Part shown: in pieces, positions 26,948 through 32,186 of the stretch
Layout of the letters: every line of letters starts with the position of its first letter
Position numbering within the stretch: position 1 is the first letter of the stretch
Assembly: GCF_019247615.1 (NCBI RefSeq)
Contig: NZ_JAFBAT010000080.1
Coordinates: 1 to 32,186, forward strand
Direction of reading: 5' to 3'
DNA length: 32,186 nucleotides
Source of the DNA: Mycobacterium sp.
GTDB lineage: Bacteria > Actinomycetota > Actinomycetes > Mycobacteriales > Mycobacteriaceae
Translations under genes and position numbers: made by a program
Notes under the pieces: generated by a model
What the model was told of the DNA's origin: nothing
The model's database searches: none
What the model saw: only the letters and a program-made list of their open reading frames with translations

Positions 26948-28675
26948 TTAGCCCTGGCGGGAGTGTTCGGAATTCAGTTTCCGCAAAGCTTCGATACGGG
27001 CCTGGAGCTGCTCGCGGGTAGCGGCGGCGATCGGTGGGCCCCCGCACCGACGCCGAAGCTCGCTGTGGATCCATCCGTGCGGTTTGCCGGTGCGGTGGTG
27101 GGTGGCCGAAACCAGCGCGTTGAGCTCGCGGCGCAGCTCGCGGAGCTGACCGTGCAGCGTGGGGGTGCCGGGGGGTCTTGCCGGGGCGGCTTGTTCTTGA
27201 AGCTGGGCCCGCTTCTTCAGTTGCTCGTCCTGGCGTCGGTGCAGCAGGGCGCGCATCTGATCGGCATCCAGCAGCCCGGGCAGGCCGAGGTAGTCGGCCT
27301 CCTCGTCGCTTCCGGCGGGGGCGGCGCTGCCGAATGACGACCCGTCGAAGATGACCTGGTCGAGTTCCGCGTCGGCTCCCAGCGAGGTGAAGCCGTTGTC
27401 CGTTTCGGTTTTCTCGGTTTGCATCCTGACGGCGGGATCCGCGTCGAGCGGATCCGGCGCCTCGCGGTGCGGCTTGCCGAGCACATGGTTGCGCTGGGCC
27501 TCCAACTCGCTGGCCAGCTGCAGCAGGCTGGGGACCGACGGCACGAAGATGCTTGCGGTTTCCCCCGGCCGGCGCGAGCGCACGAAGCGGCCGATGGCCT
27601 GCGCGAAAAACAGCGGCGTCGACGCGCTGGTGGCGTAGATTCCCACCGCCAGCCGGGGCACGTCGACGCCCTCCGAGACCATGCGCACGGCGACCAGCCA
27701 CCGGCTCGTGCTCGCGGCGAAGTCGCTGATGCGGGCCGACGATCCGGGGTCGTCGGACAGCACGACGGTCGGCGCCTCTCCGGTGAGCCTGCTCAGCAGC
27801 GCGGCATACGCGCGGGCGGCCGTCCGATCGGAAGCGATGATCATGCCGCCGGCGTCGGGCATGTCGGCCCGCAGCTGGCGCAGCCGCTCGTCGGCCGCGG
27901 TGATCACCGCCGGCATCCATTGTCCGGACGGGTCCAGCGCTGTGCGCCACGCCCGGGCCGTCTGCTCGGCCGATAGCGGTTCGCCCAAGCGCGCGGCATG
28001 CTCGTCGCCCGCGCTGTCCCGCCAGCGCGCCTCCCCCGAGTACGCGAGGAATACCACCGGGCGCACCACCCCGTCCGCGAGAGCGTCGGCATAGCCGTAG
28101 GTGTGGTCGGCTTGGGAGCGCAGCACCCCGTCGGCACCAGACGCGTAGCTGACGAACGGGATGGGGCAGTCGTCGCTGCGAAACGGTGTGCCGGTCAAGC
28201 CAAGTCGTCGGGTGGCGTCGCCGAATGCTTCGCGGATCGCCTCGCCCCAGGTCTTGGCGTCACCGCCATGGTGTATCTCGTCGAAGACGACCAAGGTCTT
28301 GCGCTGCTCGGTTCGCACCCGGTGCAGCGTCGGGTGGGAGGCGACCTGGGCGTAGGTGACCAGGACGCCGTGGTAGTCGGGCGAGGTTTGGGCATTGGTG
28401 TTGGAGAATCTCGGGTCGAGCGCGAGCCCGTGGTGCCGGGCGGCCTGCGCCCACTGCACCTTCAGATGCTCGGTGGGCACTACCACGGTGATCTGCTCGA
28501 CGCTGCGATGGCCGAGCAGTTCGGCCGCCACCCGCAGCGCGAACGTCGTCTTGCCCGATCCCGGCGTGGCCACGGCCAGAAAATCGCGCGGCTGGGCTGC
28601 AAGGTATTTCACCAGTGCCCGGCGCTGCCAACCGCGCAACGCCAAGCCGGTGTCGCCGCCCGGCTGCATCGACAC
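26948..28675 (-). CDS. Superfamily II DNA/RNA helicase (Rv2917-like)
   Basis: A 575-residue SF2 helicase-like ATPase. A Q-motif-like LRGWQ precedes Walker A TPGSGKTT at 37-44; motif II is DEIHHGGD, motif III LTGTPFRSD, and the C-lobe has VRMVSEGVDVPRL with the arginine finger motif QAIGRFVRSRR. This resembles restriction-type and RAD25-like SF2 enzymes more than DEAD-box RNA helicases. A C-terminal region of about 130 residues, partly charged, ends in a KPHGWIHSELRRRCGG segment of unknown role. I chose GTG 28673-28675 (VSMQPGGDTGLALRG), five bases after a G-rich site, rather than far-upstream starts that give implausible sequence. It is convergent with glnD and divergent from ffh. The target is unknown. 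Confidence 0.85.
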   Translation of the reverse strand: MSMQPGGDTGLALRGWQRRALVKYLAAQPRDFLAVATPGSGKTTFALRVAAELLGHRSVEQITVVVPTEHLKVQWAQAARHHGLALDPRFSNTNAQTSPDYHGVLVTYAQVASHPTLHRVRTEQRKTLVVFDEIHHGGDAKTWGEAIREAFGDATRRLGLTGTPFRSDDCPIPFVSYASGADGVLRSQADHTYGYADALADGVVRPVVFLAYSGEARWRDSAGDEHAARLGEPLSAEQTARAWRTALDPSGQWMPAVITAADERLRQLRADMPDAGGMIIASDRTAARAYAALLSRLTGEAPTVVLSDDPGSSARISDFAASTSRWLVAVRMVSEGVDVPRLAVGIYATSASTPLFFAQAIGRFVRSRRPGETASIFVPSVPSLLQLASELEAQRNHVLGKPHREAPDPLDADPAVRMQTEKTETDNGFTSLGADAELDQVIFDGSSFGSAAPAGSDEEADYLGLPGLLDADQMRALLHRRQDEQLKKRAQLQEQAAPARPPGTPTLHGQLRELRRELNALVSATHHRTGKPHGWIHSELRRRCGGPPIAAATREQLQARIEALRKLNSEHSRQG

Positions 28676-28849
28676 AGATTCCCCCCAGAGCCCGCAAGTC
28701 TTGGATCCCGCGACACGGCCGACGCGGCCCACCGGCCGACGGCGAGTGTGAAATGTAGCATGCCAAGGCTTTTCGTCTACGGGCAGCGAAGTGACGAGCG
28801 CGCGGCCAGCTTCACACTCGGCGACGGGGGCAGCACCACAGGGTCCATG

Positions 28850-28894
28850 GTGGTGACCGGCTCCGCCCCGCTCCGCGAGGCTCGCGATCACCAT
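28850..28894 (+). repeat. 45-bp nested-hairpin element, copy 4 (divergent)
   Basis: Same length and layout as the other copies. The outer arms TGGTGA (28851-28856) and TCACCA (28888-28893) pair perfectly but carry a different base pair from the other copies. The inner stem CCCCGC/GCGAGG has one mismatch. Most of the unpaired positions, including the CGATC-type tail CTCGCGATC, match copy 1. It ends exactly at the ffh -10 hexamer. Confidence 0.75.
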
Positions 28895-28900
28895 TAGGCT
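28895..28900 (+). promoter_or_regulatory. -10 hexamer for a leaderless ffh transcript
   Basis: TAGGCT lies 6 nt before GTG 28907, with no ribosome-binding site in between (only GGCGGG). The -35 region would fall inside the hairpin element. Confidence 0.45.
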
Positions 28901-28906
28901 GGCGGG

Positions 28907-30481
28907 GTGTTTGAATCGCTGTCTGACCGGTTGACCGGTGCCCTACAGGGACTGCGCGGCAAGGGTCGACTGACCGACGCCGACATCGACGCCACCACCC
29001 GCGAAATCCGGCTGGCGCTGCTGGAAGCCGATGTGTCGCTGCCCGTCGTGCGCGCGTTCGTCGGCCGCATCAAGGAGCGCGCCCGCGGCGCCGAGGTGTC
29101 CGGAGCGCTCAACCCGGCGCAACAGGTCGTCAAGATCGTCAACGAAGAGCTCGTCGGCATCCTGGGCGGCCAGACCCGCCAGCTCGCCTTCGCCAAGACA
29201 CCGCCGACGGTCATCATGCTCGCCGGTCTGCAGGGCTCCGGTAAGACGACGCTGGCCGGCAAGTTGGCCGCCTGGCTGCGCGGCCAGGGGCACACCCCGC
29301 TGCTGGTGGCCTGCGACCTGCAGCGACCGGCCGCGGTGAACCAGCTGCAAGTCGTCGGCGAGCGCGCCGGCGTGCCGGTCTTCGCGCCGCATCCCGGGGC
29401 GGGAGCACCGGGGCCGGACGCCGGGCCGCCCGACCCGGTCGCGGTCGCGTCGGCGGGGCTGGCCGAGGCCCGCGCCAAGCACTTTGACGTGGTCATCGTC
29501 GACACCGCCGGCCGGCTGGGCATCGACGAGGAGCTGATGGGCCAGGCAGCGGCCATCCGCGATGCCATCGACCCCGACGAGGTGCTGTTCGTCCTGGACG
29601 CGATGATCGGCCAGGATGCGGTGACCACCGCCGAGGCATTCCGCGAGGGCGTCGGATTCACCGGTGTGGTGCTGACCAAGCTCGATGGTGACGCGCGGGG
29701 TGGGGCCGCTTTGTCGGTGCGCGAGGTGACCGGCGTGCCAATCCTTTTCGCGTCCAGTGGGGAGAAGCTCGAGGACTTCGACGTCTTCCACCCGGACCGG
29801 ATGGCTAGCCGCATCCTGGGCATGGGCGACGTGCTGACCCTCATCGAGCAGGCGGAGCAGGTCTTCGACGCGCAACGTGCCGAGGAGGCCGCCGCCAAGA
29901 TCGGCACCGGCGAGTTGACGCTGGAGGACTTCCTCGAACAGATGCTCGCCATCCGCAAGATGGGCCCGATCGGCAACCTGCTGGGCATGCTGCCCGGCGG
30001 TGGTCAGATGAAGGAGGCCCTGGCGGAGGTCGACGACAAACAACTCGACCGACTGCAGGCCATCATCCGCGGGATGACGCCGGAAGAGCGGGCCGATCCC
30101 AAGATCATCAACGCGTCCCGGCGGCTGCGCATCGCCAACGGCTCGGGGGTGACCGTGTCGGAGGTGAACCAGCTGGTCGACCGTTTCTTCGAAGCCCGCA
30201 AGATGATGTCGTCGATGCTCGGCGGCATGGGCATCCCCGGCATGGGCCGCAAGTCCGCGACCCGAAAAGCCAAGGGAGCCAAGGGCAAGGCGGGAAAGAA
30301 GGGCAAAAAAGGGGCCAGGGGCCCGACGCCGCCCAAGGCCAGGAACCCTCTCATGCAAGGCATGGGTGGCCTGCCCGCCGGATTCCCCGATCTGTCACAG
30401 ATGCCCGAAGGCCTCAACGAACTTCCGCCCGGGCTGGCCGACTTCGACCTGTCCAAGTTGAAATTCCCGGGCAAGAGTTAG
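28907..30481 (+). CDS. ffh: Signal recognition particle protein Ffh
   Basis: A 524-residue SRP54 GTPase that binds signal sequences on ribosomes and 4.5S RNA. The NG domain has G1 GLQGSGKTT at 107-115, DLQRPAAVNQL (G2), DTAGR (G3) and TKLDG (G4). The M domain, from about 330, contains the RNA-binding motif SRRLRIANGSG at 404-414 and a methionine-rich signal-binding region (MMSSMLGGMGIPGMG). A lysine/glycine-rich stretch and a proline/leucine-rich end follow, a long tail compared with E. coli Ffh. An inserted glycine/proline-rich loop (HPGAGAPGPDAGPPDP, near 165-180) in the G domain is also unusual. It works with FtsY encoded upstream. Confidence 0.97.
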   Translation: MFESLSDRLTGALQGLRGKGRLTDADIDATTREIRLALLEADVSLPVVRAFVGRIKERARGAEVSGALNPAQQVVKIVNEELVGILGGQTRQLAFAKTPPTVIMLAGLQGSGKTTLAGKLAAWLRGQGHTPLLVACDLQRPAAVNQLQVVGERAGVPVFAPHPGAGAPGPDAGPPDPVAVASAGLAEARAKHFDVVIVDTAGRLGIDEELMGQAAAIRDAIDPDEVLFVLDAMIGQDAVTTAEAFREGVGFTGVVLTKLDGDARGGAALSVREVTGVPILFASSGEKLEDFDVFHPDRMASRILGMGDVLTLIEQAEQVFDAQRAEEAAAKIGTGELTLEDFLEQMLAIRKMGPIGNLLGMLPGGGQMKEALAEVDDKQLDRLQAIIRGMTPEERADPKIINASRRLRIANGSGVTVSEVNQLVDRFFEARKMMSSMLGGMGIPGMGRKSATRKAKGAKGKAGKKGKKGARGPTPPKARNPLMQGMGGLPAGFPDLSQMPEGLNELPPGLADFDLSKLKFPGKS

Positions 30482-30487
30482 CCGCCG

Positions 30488-31570
30488 GTGCGCCTGCACA
30501 TTCGGGGTCTGCGGCTGCCCGACGAGACCGAGATCCAGCTGTGGATTATCGATGGTCGCATCAGCTTCGAGCCCGTCGCCGGGGCCGACACGGTTTTCGA
30601 TGGCGGGTGGGTGCTGCCGGGCCTGGTCGACGCCCACTGTCATGTCGGGCTCGGCGACCACGGCGAGATCCCGATCGACGAGGCGATCAGCCAGGCGGAG
30701 ACCGAACGCGACGTCGGCGCGCTGCTGCTGCGCGATTGCGGCGCCCCGACCGATACCCGCAGCCTCGACGAGCACGACGACCTGCCCCGCATCATTCGGG
30801 CCGGAAGACACCTGGCCCGGCCCAAGCGTTACTCGCGGGGCTTCGCGGTTGAGCTCGAGGACGAATCCCAGCTGCCCGCGGCGGTGGCCCGGGAGGCGAG
30901 GCGCGGCGACGGCTGGATCAAGCTGGTCGGCGACTGGATTGACCGCGATGTGGGCGATCTCGCCCCGCTCTGGTCCGACGACGTCCTCAAGGCCGCGATC
31001 GACGCCGCACACGAGCATGGCGCACGCGTCACCGCGCACGTCTTCGGCGAGGAGGCGTTGCCCGGACTGCTCAACGCCGGCATCGACTGCATCGAACACG
31101 GCACCGGCCTCACCGACGACACCATCGCCTTGATGCTCCGGCACGGAACCGCGTTGGTGCCCACCCTGATCAACACCCTCGAGAATTTCCCCGGCATCGC
31201 CGACTCGGCGGACCGCTACCCGACCTACGCTGCCCACATGCGCGACCTGTATGCGCGCTGCCGCGACCGGGCCGCCGCCGCGCGAGAAGCGGGTGTGCCG
31301 GTCTACGCCGGCAGCGACGCCGGGAGCATGGTCGCCCACGGGCGGATCGCCGACGAGGTCGAGGCCCTCAAGGGCATCGGGATGAGCGCCGACCAGGCTC
31401 TGGGCGCGGCGTGCTGGGATGCCCGTCGCTGGCTCGGCCGGCCCGCTATGGAGCACGCGGCGCCGGCCGACCTGTTGTGCTACTCGCAGGATCCTCGCTC
31501 GGGCGCGGCCGTGTTGCGACGGCCCGATCTGGTGGTCCTGCGGGGGAGGGTGTGCACGGCCGCGACATAA
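30488..31570 (+). CDS. Metal-dependent amidohydrolase (Rv2915c-like)
   Basis: A 360-residue TIM-barrel amidohydrolase. A complete subtype-I metal site is visible: H50 and H52 (DAHCH), K145 (GWIKLVGDW, the likely carboxylated bridge), H184 (TAHVFGEEA), H204 (CIEHGTG) and D277 (GSDAGS). That predicts a dinuclear zinc-type enzyme splitting a C-N or C-O bond, in the imidazolonepropionase/prolidase-like group. The substrate cannot be read from the sequence. GTG 30488 lies six bases after the ffh stop, so it is probably cotranscribed with ffh. Confidence 0.88.
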   Translation: MRLHIRGLRLPDETEIQLWIIDGRISFEPVAGADTVFDGGWVLPGLVDAHCHVGLGDHGEIPIDEAISQAETERDVGALLLRDCGAPTDTRSLDEHDDLPRIIRAGRHLARPKRYSRGFAVELEDESQLPAAVAREARRGDGWIKLVGDWIDRDVGDLAPLWSDDVLKAAIDAAHEHGARVTAHVFGEEALPGLLNAGIDCIEHGTGLTDDTIALMLRHGTALVPTLINTLENFPGIADSADRYPTYAAHMRDLYARCRDRAAAAREAGVPVYAGSDAGSMVAHGRIADEVEALKGIGMSADQALGAACWDARRWLGRPAMEHAAPADLLCYSQDPRSGAAVLRRPDLVVLRGRVCTAAT

Positions 31571-31595
31571 CGGATCAACCCGGTAGGCAGAAAGA

Positions 31596-31624
31596 TTGCG
31601 AGTACTTGCTATCTATGTTACTGT
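31596..31624 (+). promoter_or_regulatory. Candidate promoter of the deacylase-like gene
   Basis: TTGCGA (31596-31601) and TACTGT (31619-31624) are separated by 17 bases in an AT-richer stretch of the 84-bp gap. A transcript would start near 31631 and contain the strong AGGAGGA site at 31644-31650. Confidence 0.4.
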
Positions 31625-31654
31625 CGCTGGCACCCGACAATGCAGGAGGAACCG

Positions 31655-32186
31655 GTGGCCTACGACGTGATCATTCGCGACGGATTGTGGTTCGACGGCA
31701 GCGGAAGCACGCCGCAGACTCGAACGCTCGGCATTCGCGATGGGGTGGTCGCCACCGTCGCGGCCCCTTCCGACGAGCCGTTGGACGAGACCGGTTGCCC
31801 GGAGGTGATCGACGCCGCGGGCAAGTGGGTCGTTCCCGGCTTCATCGACGTCCACACCCATTACGACGCCGAGGTGCTGCTGGACCCCGGGCTTAGGGAG
31901 TCGGTGCGCCACGGCGTCACCACGGTGCTGCTGGGCAACTGCTCGCTGTCGGCGGTCTACGCGGATTCCGAGGACGCCGCCGATCTGTTCAGCCGGGTCG
32001 AGGCGGTGCCGCGCGAGTACGTGATCGGGGCGCTCAACGCGAAGAAGACGTGGACGAACCCGGCCGAATATGTTCGGGCGCTCGACGGCTTACCGCTCGG
32101 GCCGAATGTCAGCTCCATGCTTGGTCATTCCGACCTACGGACCTCGGTTCTTGGCCTCAGCCGCGCGACCACCGACGGCGTCACAC
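31655..32186 (+). CDS. N-acyl-D-amino-acid deacylase-like amidohydrolase, 5' part
   Basis: An open reading frame from GTG 31655 to the window end, 177 residues seen, with no stop. It begins VAYDVIIRDGLWFDGSGS, has VPGFIDVHTHYDAEV with the metal-binding H67 and H69, and then RHGVTTVLLGNCSLSAVY, all typical of the D-aminoacylase/N-acyl-D-amino-acid deacylase group of amidohydrolases (Rv2913c-like). AGGAGGA at 31644-31650 fixes the start. Relatives of this family act on N-acylated D-amino acids or similar compounds; the true substrate is unknown. The metal site at the C-terminal side is beyond the window. Confidence 0.9.
   Translation, partial: MAYDVIIRDGLWFDGSGSTPQTRTLGIRDGVVATVAAPSDEPLDETGCPEVIDAAGKWVVPGFIDVHTHYDAEVLLDPGLRESVRHGVTTVLLGNCSLSAVYADSEDAADLFSRVEAVPREYVIGALNAKKTWTNPAEYVRALDGLPLGPNVSSMLGHSDLRTSVLGLSRATTDGVT

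Larger units (their letters stand above)
28676..28906. other. Divergent gap between helicase gene and ffh
   Basis: No gene is seen in these 231 bp. On the minus strand TACATT (28752-28757) is a possible -10 for the helicase gene. The right end holds a 45-bp hairpin element and the ffh -10. Confidence 0.5.

Noticed and set aside
28676..28894. Upstream extension of the helicase gene to 28894
   Set aside because: The added residues are low-complexity and run through the hairpin element and the divergent promoter region.

Overview
This GC-rich window comes from a chromosome of a slow-growing, non-tuberculous Mycobacterium. I base that on the gene content and order: nearly every gene has a recognisable counterpart in the M. 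tuberculosis stretch Rv2975c to Rv2913c, in the same order and relative orientation (the window reads that map in reverse). The names and the comparison come from memory of that genome, not from a search. Several M. tuberculosis genes are missing at their expected junctions: pca (Rv2967c), purU (Rv2964), the whole PDIM/phenolic-glycolipid locus (about Rv2962c to Rv2928) and pknI (Rv2914c). That pattern suggests an organism like the M. avium complex rather than the tuberculosis complex.

Layout. Bases 1-360 hold a broken zinc-free alcohol dehydrogenase/quinone oxidoreductase remnant. Next come rpmB (minus), then a plus-strand block of an intact FakA-like DhaL-domain protein, recG and a membrane-anchored HNH nuclease-like protein. 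Two tandem aldo-keto reductases (minus) diverge from the esterase gene lipN (plus) with overlapping start codons. A membrane-anchored DsbA-like thioredoxin and its VKOR partner overlap by stop/start and are followed by rsmD and coaD. A permease (minus) carries a RicR-type copper operator inside its promoter. The next plus-strand block is sepIVA, a YceD/DUF177 gene, rnc and mutM. A PE-PPE-domain serine hydrolase (minus), not in this position in M. tuberculosis as I recall it, is followed by an OsmC-family gene, acyP, smc and ftsY.

The nitrogen operon amt-glnB-glnD follows, with a candidate GlnR box upstream. A minus-strand superfamily II helicase, ffh, a metal-dependent amidohydrolase and the 5' part of an N-acyl-D-amino-acid deacylase-like gene complete the window.

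Functional themes are protein targeting (ffh, ftsY), oxidative folding outside the membrane (DsbA-like plus VKOR), chromosome and DNA maintenance (recG, smc, mutM), cell division (sepIVA), nitrogen sensing (amt-glnB-glnD) and copper response (permease).

The most notable non-coding signal is a 45-bp nested-hairpin repeat with four full copies: upstream of mutM, twice in an array behind glnD, and next to the ffh promoter. Its outer arms and inner stem differ between copies by paired, compensating changes. Several genes (coaD, the DUF177 gene, OsmC, smc, ffh) have a TANNNT-like -10 hexamer only 6-8 nt before the start codon, which suggests leaderless mRNAs. I see no tRNA, rRNA, CRISPR, insertion sequence or prophage.
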